DNA of 64,000 nucleotides from Apostichopus japonicus (Eukaryota > Echinodermata > Holothuroidea > Aspidochirotida > Stichopodidae): positions 19,120,917 to 19,184,916 of the forward strand of contig NC_092571.1 in the NCBI RefSeq assembly GCF_037975245.1. The letters run 5' to 3'. Shown here one piece after another: positions 51,801-63,048 of the stretch. Every line of letters starts with the position of its first letter. The stretch's first letter is position 1. Position numbers and translations under genes: made by a program. The notes under the pieces are model-generated. The model was not told where the DNA came from, ran no database searches, and was given only the letters and a program-made list of their open reading frames with translations.

Positions 51801-52559
51801 CAAATTCTATCTTCTCCATCCTACTAAATCATTTAAATGTGCCTATAGGCCTAATCAGTTCAGTAAGCCGTTCTGCTCCTCCAAAAGAACCCGATATTCT
51901 CCGCTGATAAAGACGTTGTTATGGTGTGCGGAAAGCACCGTTTTGTGTCAGCGGAAAGTACCCTGTGCGGAGCGGAGAATAACGGTACCGTATCTTTCAT
52001 ATAGGTTTACTCTTGAACCCAAAACTTGTTCATTAAAATTACTGACCTACCAGACAAGTAAAACAATAAAAATTAAAGAGTAAAAATTAACCCTAAAAAC
52101 CTAGTCATTCCTTCCAAATGAGTCCCTGGCTTCCAGTTAAGAGTGGGTTTATATACTGCATCCACTAGCATGACGAGTCTCTTAAGTTAGTTAGGATGTG
52201 CCCCATGCCAACATTGGTTGTTCAAATCAAAAGTTCAACTTTTTCGCCTTCTTTTCTTTAGTCTGACTTCAGGAGGGTTGTCTAACAAACGAGTAGGCTA
52301 TATCCTACTGTAATTTTGTGGAACTACACAAAAGGCTTACTGTGCCATACAATACTGTTCGAATGGCCTGAATGCCTAATTTTAGTCCTAACGCTAAACC
52401 TAGCCTAATAATACGCCAGTTTTCATATTGCAGTGTAGCAGTGGCCCGAACTAAACTGTGTTGCCTAACACTCAATTGATACCATAAGTTCACCGCCTAG
52501 TCGAACGAAAGCAAAAACAACACAAATGGTTTTACCTCGTCGGGCGTTAACTCGCTCAT
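27135..52559 (-). CDS. UBE4B: UBE4B, U-box ubiquitin conjugation factor E4 B (28 coding exons)
   Basis: Exons in transcript order: 52559-52536, 51546-51414, 51158-50981, 50583-50496, 50032-49891, 49485-49383, 48605-48500, 47783-47683, 45960-45846, 45335-45252, 44511-44455, 43833-43717, 43222-43124, 42289-42176, 41304-41215, 40546-40441, 39796-39558, 36849-36722, 35439-35341, 33112-32992, 32435-32318, 31704-31578, 31156-31009, 29345-29211, 28856-28665, 28355-28181, 27872-27726, 27205-27135. They total 3357 nt, 1118 aa; all introns are GT-AG and phases close. The N terminus [17 protein letters not shown] matches vertebrate UBE4B, as do [15 protein letters not shown] and LVLQGS. The Ufd2 core follows (for example [42 protein letters not shown]), then a C-terminal U-box. 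UBE4B extends ubiquitin chains with an E2 and works with VCP/p97. Human UBE4B is 1173-1302 aa; the shorter length here comes from a smaller low-complexity N-terminal region. The gene is convergent with PINK1. Confidence 0.97.
30000..30237. repeat. 44-bp tandem repeat, about 5.5 copies, UBE4B intron 23
   Basis: Unit of 44 bp, from cgcatacctcaaacactcaa through ccatggctaattat, nearly perfect in the middle copies and degraded at both ends. Confidence 0.9.
30440..30990. repeat. AGT/ACT trinucleotide microsatellite beside UBE4B exon 23
   Basis: About 550 bp made almost only of AGT triplets broken by ACTAGT and AATAGT. Six-frame translation gives long poly-Ser, poly-Val and poly-Leu frames, all artefacts. 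It ends about 20 bp from the donor of exon 23 (31009) and so lies at the very 5' end of intron 23. Confidence 0.95.
31306..31620. repeat. ~160-bp tandem duplication covering the end of UBE4B exon 22
   Basis: 31306-31459 and 31467-31618 are near-identical copies offset by 159-161 bp. The right copy includes the last ~40 nt of exon 22 (31578-31618) and its donor. The left copy (31419-31459) is an intronic duplicate of the same exon end, with the donor motif ctactcac at 31411-31418 also preserved. Confidence 0.88.
33503..35013. mobile_element. Non-autonomous hAT-type element in UBE4B intron 19
   Basis: A 1511-bp element with ends CAGGGACGTAGCCAGG and CCTGGCTACGTCGCTG (one mismatch). It is flanked by perfect 8-bp duplications ctggtggc (33495-33502 and 35014-35021). 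C/G-rich runs follow both ends. The 8-bp duplication and CAGGG terminus fit hAT. No transposase domain is recognisable. A second CAGGGGCGTAGCCAG-like end at about 34183 suggests a nested relative. Confidence 0.85.
35441..36125. repeat. ~119-bp tandem repeat, about 6 copies, UBE4B intron 18
   Basis: Copies share ggaaagggtcggacaggaaa, acaatgcatgatatttgcat and gactaaatcagtcaaattta. The last two are shortened and more diverged. The array starts directly at the acceptor of exon 19 (35439), so the repeat is flush with the splice site. Confidence 0.92.
37259..39247. mobile_element. Non-autonomous hAT-type element in UBE4B intron 17
   Basis: A 1989-bp element with perfect 17-bp inverted ends TAGTGTTCAACCGATTA and TAATCGGTTGAACACTA, and perfect 8-bp duplications attaactc (37251-37258 and 39248-39255). 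Subterminal blocks repeat accgatt and its complement many times. Inside, 37487-37552 holds several CCCTAA telomere-like units. Blocks such as gaggtggttaggc and ttccgtatttt also occur, in the opposite orientation, in the 55.3-kb element, so the two are one family. The ends fit the hAT YARNG rule. No transposase frame is seen. Confidence 0.9.
41335..41510. repeat. Two-copy ~120-bp duplication with poly-C tracts, UBE4B intron 14
   Basis: The block aaatgaaattacaa, ataatagtaagtccaaaagt, ctgagaaaagatccctttag is present twice, each followed by a C-rich stretch. The next 300 bp (41580-41880) is a pyrimidine-rich (CT) tract. Confidence 0.75.
41912..41951 (+). ncRNA. Hammerhead ribozyme motif, Penelope-element type
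   Basis: All core elements occur in order. Stem I is GCCT (41912-41915) with AGGC (41948-41951). The core CTGAAGA (41916-41922) fits CUGANGA. Stem II is GATCC (41924-41928) and GGATC (41935-41939) around a TGCTAT loop. GAAA (41940-41943) follows, then CGTC, with predicted cleavage after C41947. Stem III is only ACGT, too short for a stable loop, as described for hammerheads in Penelope-like retroelements, which work best as dimers. It lies on the strand antisense to UBE4B, in intron 14, next to a CT-rich tract. No Penelope reverse transcriptase is visible, so it is probably a remnant of an element end. Confidence 0.68.
42376..42770 (-). pseudogene. LINE fragment, 3' end of reverse transcriptase, UBE4B intron 13
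   Basis: Minus-strand translation shows [18 protein letters not shown], then after breaks [17 protein letters not shown] and [10 protein letters not shown], the usual end of L2/CR1-type LINE ORF2. It ends with an AAT microsatellite at 42376-42389, as such elements do. Frames are interrupted, so it is inactive. It is related to, but distinct from, the LINE at 23.3-24.3 kb. Confidence 0.8.
46600..47630. repeat. 36/40-bp minisatellite with CCAAT cores, about 25 copies, UBE4B intron 8
   Basis: The 40-bp unit runs from ggtgggtaaactagtaacca through atcactgcacagagcagact. A 36-bp form lacks part of the tagtaa segment. Every copy holds ACCAATCA. The two lengths alternate in blocks, showing higher-order duplications. 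A short non-repeat break lies at about 46720-46790. Confidence 0.94.
47850..48095. repeat. 52/53-bp tandem repeat, about 4.5 copies, UBE4B intron 7
   Basis: The unit contains cagtatgatggggacacaac and ccagaggtaactggtact. Two variants (cttgctgtcc and cttgactgtcc) alternate strictly, so the array is built of ~105-bp dimers. Confidence 0.9.
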
Positions 52560-52898
52560 CCTGACAAAAGGTTGAGGTACAGATAATATTATATTTTCAG
52601 TGAAAGTAGTTTTGTCAGTGTATTTCTTCCTCAGTTTGGGAAGTACTCTCGCGCGATCGTAAATCAAAGAATTATAGCGAAGAAGAATTCTACGTTGCCA
52701 ACTGCATTTTGTCGTCGTTTTATTTTGCACTAGCCTCATTGAAGGTAGCAGCCACTAAGAGCAGACACTAACAGCAGCCACTAAGAAAAAAAGGACAGTA
52801 AGACATGACACACAGTACTACAACTGCGGTCGTGTGTGTTTGTTATAACCAGTGTTACCAGCGACAGTTGACGAAAAAACGCTAGATTGGCGAAAATA
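52560..52898 (-). promoter_or_regulatory. UBE4B: UBE4B 5' flank and presumed promoter
   Basis: Only about 340 bp separate the UBE4B start codon (52559) from the first satellite unit. The stretch is richer in CpG than the surrounding introns. No TATA box or transcription start could be assigned. If the promoter is here, it sits directly against satellite DNA. Confidence 0.4.
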
Positions 52899-55800
52899 AA
52901 ACCCCAAACGTGCTGTATATACTTAATGTGTAATGATCAGAAAAATGATTTTTTTTCAAAATCGATTAACTTTAGTTATGGAGCCTACTAGGATGTCCGG
53001 TTAGCACCATATTAAAGTAGACAGGTTCATCTTTCACGTGGTATACCTCTACTATCGGTAACAAAAATGATTTCTTGACCAAAAGTGGCCTTAAAGTTTA
53101 AACCCCGATACGGACATCACTAAACGCGCTGTATCTAAGGTGTAATGATCTAAAAAAATGATTTTTTTTCCCTTCAAAATCGATTAACTTTAGTTATGGA
53201 GCCTACTGGGATGTCCGGTTAGCACCACATTAAAGTAGAAAGGTTCCTCTTTTACGTGGTATACCTCCACTATCGGTAACAAAAATGATTTCTTGACCGA
53301 AAATGGCCTTAAAGTTTTAACCCCGATCCGGACATCTCTAAACGCGCTGTATATACGTAATGTGTAATGATCAGAAAAATGGTTAATTTTTATTTTGTTC
53401 AAAATCGATTAACTTTAGTTATGGAGCCTACTAGGATGTCCGGTTAGCACCACATTAAAGTAGAAAGGTTCCTCTTTTACGTGGTATACCTCTACTATCG
53501 GTAACAAAAATGATTTCTTGACCAAAAGTGACCTTGAAGTTTTAACCCCGATACAGACCCTTCTCTAAACGCGCTGTATATACGTTATGTGTAATGATCA
53601 GAAAAATGGTTAATTTTTATTTTTTTCAAAATCGATTTACTTTAGTTATGGAGCCTACTAGGATGTCCGGTTAGCACCACATTAAAGTAGACAGGTTCCT
53701 CTTTCACGTGGTATACCTCTACTATCGGTAACAAAAATGATTTCTTGACCAAAAGTGACCTTGAAGTTTTAACCCCGATACAGACCCTTCTCTAAACGCG
53801 CTGTATATACGTTATGTGTAATGATCAGAAAAATGGTTAATTTTATTTTTTTCAAAATCGATTAACTTTAGTTATGGAGCCTACTAGGATGTCCGGTTAG
53901 CACCACATTAAAGTAGACAGGTTCATCTTTTACGTGGTATTCCTCTACTATCGGTAACAAAAATGATTTCTTGACGAAAAATGGCCTTAAAGTTTTAACC
54001 CCGATCCGGTCATCTCTAAACGCGCTGTATATACGTAATGTGTAATGATCAGAAAAATGGTTAATTTTTATTTTTTTCAAAATCGATTTACTTTAGTTAT
54101 GGAGCCTACTAGGATGTCCGGTTAGCACCACATTAAAGTAGAAAGGTTCCTCTTTTACGTGGTATACCTCTACTATCGGTAACAAAAATGATTTCTTGAC
54201 CAAAAGTGACCTTGAAGTTTTAACCCCGATACAGACCCTTCTCTAAACGCGCTGTATATACGTAATGTGTAATGATCAGAAAAATGGTTAATTTTTCTTT
54301 TTTTCAAAATCGATTTACTTTAGTTATGGAGCCTACTAGGATGTCCGGTTAGCACCACATTAAAGTAGAAAGGTTCCTCTTTCACGTGGTATACCTCTAT
54401 TATCGGTAACAAAAATGATTTCTTGACCAAAAATGGCCTTAAAGTTTTAACCCCGATCCGGACATCTCTAAACGCGCTGTATATACGTTATGTGTAATGA
54501 TCAGAAAAATTTATGACTTTTATTTTTTTCAAAATCGATTAACTTTAGTTATGGAGCCTACTAGGATGTCCGGTTAGCACCACATTAAAGTAGACAGGTT
54601 CATCTTTCACGTGATATACCTCTTCTATCGGTAACAAAAATGATTTCTTGACCAAAAGTGGCCTTAAAGTTTTAACCCCGATACGGACATCTCTAAACGC
54701 GCTGTATATACGTAATGTGTAATGATCAGAAAAATGGTTAATTTTTATTTTTTTCAAAATCGATTTACTTTAGTTATGGAGCCTACTAGGATATCCGGTT
54801 AGCACCACATTAAAGTAGACAGGTTCCTCTTTTACGTGGTATACCTCTTCTATCGGTAACAAAAATGATTTCTTGACCAAAAATGGCCTTAAAGTTTTAA
54901 CCCCGATCCGGACATCTCTAAACGCGCTGTATATACGTTATGTGTAATGATCAGAAAAATGGTTAATTTTATTTTTTTCAAAATCGATTAACTTTAGTTA
55001 TGGAGCCTACTAGGATGTCCGGTTAGCACCACATTAAAGTAGACAGGTTCATCTTTTACGTGGTATTCCTCTACTATCGGTAACAAAAATGATTTCTTGA
55101 CCAAAAATGGCCTTAAAGTTTTAACCCCGATCCGGACATCTCTAAACGCGCTGTATATACGTTATGTGTAATGATCAGAAAAATGGTTAATTTTTATTTT
55201 TTTCAAAATCGATTTACTTTAGTTATGGAGCCTACTAGGATGTCCGGTTAGCACCATATTAAAGTAGACAGGTTCCTCTTTCACGTGGTATACCTCTACT
55301 TAGTGTTGCGCCGATAATCGTTTTCAATATCGGTATCGGCCGATATTTGCAATATCGGCAGCATATCGGTATCGGTAAAATTTTGCCTAATTGCCGATAA
55401 CAGCAAGCCGATATTGAACTTTTTTTTTCACAGCAGAGCTACTTATTTATACTTGCAATGATTTGTTAATCTGCCCAAGACGATCCATTTCTTTAGCGTC
55501 AGTTAAACTCTTATTCATTTTCGATTAATATCCATGGAAACCTGACCCTCCGTAACCTCTAAAACACGTCTACGGCGCGCGAATATAACCAATGACCTTC
55601 GTGAACCTTGGCCTACACATAGCATTAGTGCAGCATGTATACACTGTACTGTACTAACCATTCATTTTCTCAAAGGCCTCCGTGAAAACCTTGAACATGA
55701 TGCATAACTGCACTTTTAATTTTCCGCGAACACACTGCCGATTTCCCGCCGGTGTTCGCCCAGCGAACACGCCGAGCACGCGAGCATAAAGGCGTAGTGT

Positions 55801-58800
55801 CCAGGGGCCCGCCTTAGGGCCTTGGTGGGGTCATATGGTAGAACCCCTTGTGGGGATCCTGGGGGATAAAGCCCCGAAAAATTGGTTTTTTTTTGCGTGT
55901 CTGGCGATAAAAAAAAAAATCGCAGTTGAGTATGCAAAATAATTTTCTTATTTAAATTGTCACGAAACAGATGAAAATTTTAAAATGACAAATTAGAGTA
56001 GCTATATTATGTTATAAAATGAAAAGAGATTTAATCTGTCTTTCAATCTTTAAAAAGTGCAACTTACAAAACTTCCGATATTATGAAACAAACAAGGTTC
56101 AGCAAAGCCCTGTCTCTAGACTGCCTAACAATGAATAGCGTGCACAATGCGTACATTTTTACAACTGCGGTGTTTAACCCTATACCCAACTACCGCCGTA
56201 CATGTGCTGCGAATTTTCCCAGGTACCTTCCCAAACACACTGTAAGCTCATCCCCTGTGTAACACCTGTTTGTTAACATTTTTTGGCAAGTTGCCAGGGA
56301 ACTTTTCAGTTACGTGAGATCCGTAACCGCCGAGGTGGTTAGGCTATTTGCTATACAATTAACTATGGTAGGATATTATTTTTTCCGTATTTTTGGAAAT
56401 TCTAGAAAATACTTTCTTTTTTCCCCCGCTTAAAAAGAGATGTGGTCTTACGGTATATTCATAAATGGATGCACTAGAGCCTTGTTTACATGACATTAGT
56501 TGCATTTAGTACGATATGCCAGTTTTGCGTGAATTTTTCGAAAGTGTTTTGTTCGATCTTTCGTAATATTTGAAAGGTGTACCACCTTACTTTCCGTACA
56601 CAATTGGTCATTTCTCTACTGATTTTCAGTTTTTTTCTTCTCTATACGGTCAAGTGAATAAGTTGTACATTGAGTATAAACTCAATAAATTATCATTTTT
56701 ACATTGTGATCGACAGTTCGTAACCTAATTAAGATGCAATTTTGCAAGCATACGTTAACACTATAGCTACTTGTAAGTCTTTACGATGTTAAGGCTCACA
56801 TTTACTGCGTCCATTTTATTATCGCGTGCAGCGCTGCAGTGAAAAAGATTCTGGTTGGATTTCAATTATAATTCTCTTTTTCAAAATCAGGAAAAAAGTC
56901 ATTCTTTTCAACTTAGGACAAAAGGAAAACAAAACACCATATTTTGTTGTTTACTTGAAGATTTATTTGTGAATGTATGCATGACTAAAGTACGATTTTG
57001 CCTTCATTTTGTCTGTTAAAAAATATCGGTATCGTATCGGTATCGGACCGATATTGGGATGATAATATCGGATATCGGCCAAAACCGATATTGGTGATAT
57101 CGGCGCAACACTACCTCTACTATCGGTAACAAAAATGATTTCTTGACCAAAAGTGACCTTGCAGTTTTAACCCCGATACAGACCCTTCTCTAAACGCGCT
57201 GTATATACGTTATGTGTAATGATCAGAAAAATGGTTAATTTTATTTTTTTCAAAATCGATTAACTTTAGTTATGGAGCCTACTAGGATGTCCGGTTAGCA
57301 CCACATTAAAGTAGACAGGTTCATCTTTTACGTGGTATTCCTCTACTATCGGTAACAAAAATGATTTCTTGACCAAAAATGGCCTTAAAGTTTTAACCCC
57401 GATCAGGACATCTCTAAACGCGCTGTATATACGTTATGTGTAATGATCAGAAAAATGGTTAATTTTATTTTTTTCAAAATCGATTAACTTTAGTTATGGA
57501 GCCTACTAGGATGTCCGGTTAGCACCACATTAAAGTAGACAGGTTCATCTTTTACGTGGTATTCCTCTACTATCGGTAACAAAAATGATTTCTTGACGAA
57601 AAATGGCCTTAAAGTTTTAACCCCGATCCGGTCATCTCTAAACGCGCTGTATATACGTAATGTGTAATGATCAGAAAAATGGTTAATTTTTATTTTTTTC
57701 AAAATCGATTTACTTTAGTTATGGAGCCTACTAGGATGTCCGGTTAGCACCACATTAAAGTAGACAGGTTCCTCTTTCACGTGGTATACCTCTACTATCG
57801 GTAACAAAAATGATTTCTTGACCAAAAGTGACCTTGAAGTTTTAACCCCGATACAGACCCTTCTCTAAACGCGCTGTATATACGTTATGTGTAATGATCA
57901 GAAAAATGGTTAATTTTTATTTTGTTCAAAATCGATTAACTTTAGTTATGGAGCCTACTAGGATGTCCGGTTAGCACCACATTAAAGTAGACAGGTTCAT
58001 CTTTTACGTGGTATTCCTCTACTATCGGTAACAAAAATGATTTCTTGACGAAAATGGCCTTAAAGTTTTAACCCCGATCCGGACATCTCTAAACGCGCTG
58101 TATATACGTTATGTGTAATGATCAGAAAAATGGTTAATTTTATTTTTTTCAAAATCGATTAACTTTAGTTATGGAGCCTACTAGGATGTCCGGTTAGCAC
58201 CACATTAAAGTAGACAGGTTCATCTTTTACGTGGTATTCCTCTACTATCGGTAACAAAAATGATTTCTTGACCAAAAATGGCCTTAAAGTTTTAACCCCG
58301 ATCCGGTCATCTCTAAACGCGCTGTATATACGTAATGTGTAATGATCAGAAAAATGGTTAATTTTTATTTTTTTCAAAATCGATTTACTTTAGTTATGGA
58401 GCCTACTAGGATGTCCGGTTAGCACCACATTAAAGTAGAAAGGTTCCTCTTTCACGTGGTATACCTCTACTATCGGTAACAAAAATGATTTCTTGACCAA
58501 AAATGGCCTTAAAGTTTTAACCCCGATCCGGACATCTCTAAACGCGCTGTATATACGTTATGTGTAATGATCAGAAAAATTTATGACTTTTATTTTTTTC
58601 AAAATCGATTAACTTTAGTTATGGAGCCTACTAGGATGTCCGGTTAGCACCACATTAAAGTAGACAGGTTCATCTTTCACGTGATATACCTCTTCTATCG
58701 GTAACAAAAATGATTTCTTGACCAAAAGTGGCCTTAAAGTTTTAACCCCGATACGGACATCTCTAAACGCGCTGTATATACGTAATGTGTAATGATCAGA

Positions 58801-61800
58801 AAAATGGTTAATTTTTATTTTTTTCAAAATCGATTTACTTTAGTTATGGAGCCTACTAGGATGTCCGGTTAGCACCACATTAAAGTAGACAGGTTCCTCT
58901 TTTACGTGGTATACCTCTACTATCGGTAACAAAAATGATTTCTTGACCAAAAATGGCCTTAAAGTTTTAACCCCGATCCGGACATCTCTAAACGCGCTGT
59001 ATATACATTATGTGTAATGATCAGAAAAATGGTTAATTTTATTTTTTTCAAAATCGATTAACTTTAGTTATGGAGCCTACTAGGATGTCCGGTTAGCACC
59101 ACATTAAAGTAGACAGGTTCATCTTTTACGTGGTATTCCTCTACTATCGGTAACAAAAATGATTTCTTGACCAAAAATGGCCTTAAAGTTTTAACCCCGA
59201 TCCGGACATCTCTAAACGCGCTGTATATACGTAATGTGTAATGATCAGAAAAATGGTTAATTTTTATTTTTTTCAAAATCGATTAACTTTAGTTATGGAG
59301 CCTACTAGGATGTCCGGTTAGCACCACATTAAAGTAGAAAGGTTCCTCTTTTACGTGGTGTACCTCTACTATCGGTAACAAAAATGATTTCTTGACCAAA
59401 AGTGACCTTGAAGTTTTAACCCCGATACAGACCCTTCTCTAAACGCGCTGTATATACGTAATGTGTAATGATCAGAAAAATGGTTAATTTTTATTTTTTT
59501 CAAAATCGATTTACTTTAGTTATGGAGCCTACTAGGATGTCCGGTTAGCACCACATTAAAGTAGAAAGGTTCCTCTTTCACGTGGTATACCTCTACTATC
59601 GGTAACAAAAATGATTTCTTGACCAAAAGTGACCTTGAAGTTTTAACCCCGATACAGACCCTTCTCTAAACGCGCTGTATATACGTTATGTGTAATGATC
59701 AGAAAAATGGTTAATTTTATTTTTTTCAAAATCGATTAACTTTAGTTATGGAGCCTACTAGGATGTCCGGTTAGCACCACATTAAAGTAGACAGGTTCAT
59801 CTTTTACGTGGTATTCCTCTACTATCGGTAACAAAAATGATTTCTTGACGAAAAATGGCCTTAAAGTTTTAACCCCGATCCGGACATCTCTAAACGCGCT
59901 GTATATACGTAATGTGTAATGATCAGAAAAATGGTTAATTTTTATTTTTTTCAAAATCGATTTACTTTAGTTATGGAGCCTACTAGGATGTCCGGTTAGC
60001 ACCACATTAAAGTAGAAAGGTTCCTCTTTTACGTGGTATACCTCTACTATCGGTAACAAAAATGATTTCTTGACCAAAAGTGACCTTGAAGTTTTAACCC
60101 CGATACAGACCCTTCTCTAAACGCGCTGTATATACGTAATGTGTAATGATCAGAAAAATGGTTAATTTTTATTTTTTTCAAAATCGATTTACTTTAGTTA
60201 TGGAGCCTACTAGGATGTCCGGTTAGCACCACATTAAAGTAGAAAGGTTCCTCTTTCACGTGGTATACCTCTACTATCGGTAACAAAAATGATTTCTTGA
60301 CCAAAAATGGCCTTGAATTTTTAACCCCGATACAGACCCTTCTCTAAACGCGCTGTATATACGTTATGTGAAATGATCAGAAAAATGGTTAATTTTATTT
60401 TTTTCAAAATTGATTAACTTTAGTTATGGAGCCTACTAGGATGTCCGGTTAGCACCACATTAAAGTAGAAAGGTTCCTCTTTTACGTGGTATTCCTCTAC
60501 TATCGGTAACAAAAATGATTTCTTGACGAAAAATGGCCTTAAAGTTTTAACCCCGATCCGGACATCTCTAAACGCGCTGTATATACGTTATGTGTAATGA
60601 TCAGAAAAATTTATGATTTTTATTTTTTTCAAAATCGATTAACTTTAGTTATGGAGCCTACTAGGATGTCCGGTTAGCACCACATTGAAGTAGAAAGGTT
60701 CATCTTTCACGTGATATACCTCTACTATCGGTAACAAAAATGATTTCTTGACCAAAAATGGCCTTAAAGTTTTAACCCCGATCCAGACCCTTCTCTAAAC
60801 GCGCTGTATATACGTTATGTGTAATGATCAGAAAAATTTATGATTTTTATTTTGTTCAAAATCGATTAACTTTAGTTATGGAGCCTACTAGGATGTCCGG
60901 TTAGCACCACATTAAAGTAGACAGGTTCATCTTTTACGTGGTATACCTCTACTATCGGTAACAAAAATGATTTCTTGACCAAAAATGGCCTTAAAGTTTT
61001 AACCCCGATCCGGACATCTCTAAACGCGCTGTATATACGTTATGTGTAATGATCAGAAAAATTTATGATTTTTATTTTTTTCAAAATCGATTAACTTTAG
61101 TTATGGAGCCTACTAGGATGTCCGGTTAGCACCACATTAAAGTAGAAAGGTTCCTCTTTCACGTGGTATACCTCTACTATCGGTAACAAAAATGATTTCT
61201 TGACCAAAAGTGACCTTGAAGTTTTAACCCCGATACAGACCCTTCTCTAAACGCGCTGTATATACGTAATGTGTAATGATCAGAAAAATGGTTAATTTTT
61301 ATTTTTTTCAAAATCGATTTACTTTAGTTATGGAGCCTACTAGGATGTCCGATTAGCACCACATTAAAGTAGAAAGGTTCCTCTTTCACGTGGTATACCT
61401 CTACTATCGGTAACAAAAATGATTTCTTGACCAAAAGTGGCCTTAAAGTTTTAACCCCGATCCGGACATCTCTAAACGCGCTGTATATACGTTATGTGTA
61501 ATGATCAGAAAAATTTATGATTTTTATTTTTTTCAAAATCGATTAACTTTAGTTATGGAGCCTACTAGGATGTCCGGTTAGCACCACATTGAAGTAGAAA
61601 GGTTCATCTTTCACGTGATATACCTCTACTATCGGTAACAAAAATGATTTTTTGACCAAAAGTGACCTTGAAGTTTTAACCCCGATACAGACCCTTCTCT
61701 AAACGCGCTGTATATACGTTATGTGTAATGATCAGAAAAATGGTTAATTTTTATTTTTTTCAAAATCGATTTACTTTAGTTATGGAGCCTACTAGGATGT

Positions 61801-63048
61801 CCGGTTAGCACCACATTAAAGTAGAAAGGTTCCTCTTTTACGTGGTATACCTCTACTATCGGTAACAAAAATGATTTCTTGACCAAAAATGGCCTTAAAG
61901 TTTTAACCCCGATCCGGACATCTCTAAACGCGCTGTATATACGTTATGTGTAATGATCAGAAAAATTTATGATTTTTATTTTTTTCAAAATCGATTAACT
62001 TTAGTTATGGAGCCTACTAGGATGCCCGGTTAGCACCACATTAAAGTAGAAAGGTTCCTCTTTTATGTGGTATACCTCTACTATCGGTAACAAAAATGAT
62101 TTCTTGACCAAAAGTGACCTTGAAGTTTTAACCCGGAAACAGACTCTTCTCTAAACGCGCTGTATATACGTTATGTGTAATGATCAGAAAAATGGTTAAT
62201 TTTATTTTTTTCAAAATCGATTAACTTTAGTTATGGAGCCTACTAGGATGTCCGGTTAGCACCATATTAAAGTAGAAAGGTTCCTCTTTTACGTGGTATA
62301 CCTCTACTATCGGTAACAAAAATGATTTCTTGACCAAAAGTGACCTTGAAGTTTTAACCCCGATACGGACATCTCTAAACGCGCTGTATATACGTTATGT
62401 GTAATGATCAGAAAAATTTATGATTTTTTTTTTTTTCAAAATCGATTTACTTTAGTTATGGAGCCTACTAGGATGTCCGGTTACCACCATATTAAAGTAG
62501 AAAGGTTCCTCTTTTACGTGGTATTCCTCTACTATCGGTAACAAAAATGATTTCTTGACCAAAAATGGCCTTAAAGTTTTTATCCCGATCCGGACCCTTC
62601 TCTAAACGCGCTGTATATACGTAATGTGTAATGATCAGAAAAATGGTTAATTTTTTTTTTTTCAAAATCGATTAACTTTAGTTATGGAGCCTACTAGGAT
62701 GTCCGGTTACCACCATATTAAAGTAGAAAGGTTCCTCTTTTACGTGGTATTCCTCTACTATCGGTAACAAAAATGATTTCTTGACCAAAAATGGCCTTAA
62801 AGTTTTTACCCCGATCCGGACCCTTCTCTAAACGCGCTGTATATACGTAATGTGTAATGATCAGAAAAATGGTTAATTTTTTTTTTTTCAAAATCGATTA
62901 ACTTTAGTTATGGAGCCTACTAGGATGTCCGGTTAGCACCACATTAAAGTAGAAAGGTTCCTCTTTCACGTGGTATACCTCTTCTATCGGTAACAAAAAT
63001 GATTTCTTGACCAAAAATGGCCTTAAAGTTTTAACCCCGATACAGACC
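52899..63048. repeat. ~226-bp satellite array, about 37 copies
   Basis: Direct repeats of a ~226-bp unit marked by ttatggagcctactaggatg, ttaaagtaga, tatcggtaacaaaaatgatt, ttaaccccgat, aaacgcgctgtatatacgt and tcaaaatcgatt. Eleven copies lie left and about 26 right of the inserted hAT-type element (55301-57113). Two main unit types occur, with gatccggacatctc or gatacagacccttctc. Some multi-unit blocks are copied at a distance, for example the unit at 54545-54757 matches 58615-58827. The 70-codon minus-strand frames recurring in some units are broken in others and do not join up, so they are not genes. The last copy is cut at about 63048, followed by a small partial copy. Confidence 0.97.
55301..57113. 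mobile_element. Non-autonomous hAT-type element inside the satellite
   Basis: A 1813-bp element with perfect 16-bp inverted ends TAGTGTTGCGCCGATA and TATCGGCGCAACACTA. Both flanks carry cctctact (55293-55300 and 57114-57121), which occurs once at this place in uninterrupted units; removing the element and one copy restores a normal unit. Subterminal regions are packed with atcggtatcgg-type repeats in both orientations. A 73-codon minus-strand frame (55716-55937) has no transposase features. It shares internal blocks with the element at 37.3-39.2 kb. Confidence 0.92.

Noticed and set aside
55716-55937. 73-aa minus-strand frame inside the 55.3-kb element as a transposase piece
   Set aside because: It shows no hAT dimerisation or catalytic motif, and its composition follows a GC-rich non-coding block.
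53190-59954. Recurring 70-aa minus-strand frame in the satellite as a gene family
   Set aside because: It is present only in units lacking a few common variants, is interrupted in the others, and the ~226-bp unit is not a multiple of 3. No initiation context or splice signals are conserved beyond the satellite itself.
335-63048. Any of the tandem arrays as a CRISPR array
   Set aside because: The genome is eukaryotic, and the repeats are contiguous tandem units without unique spacers or cas genes.
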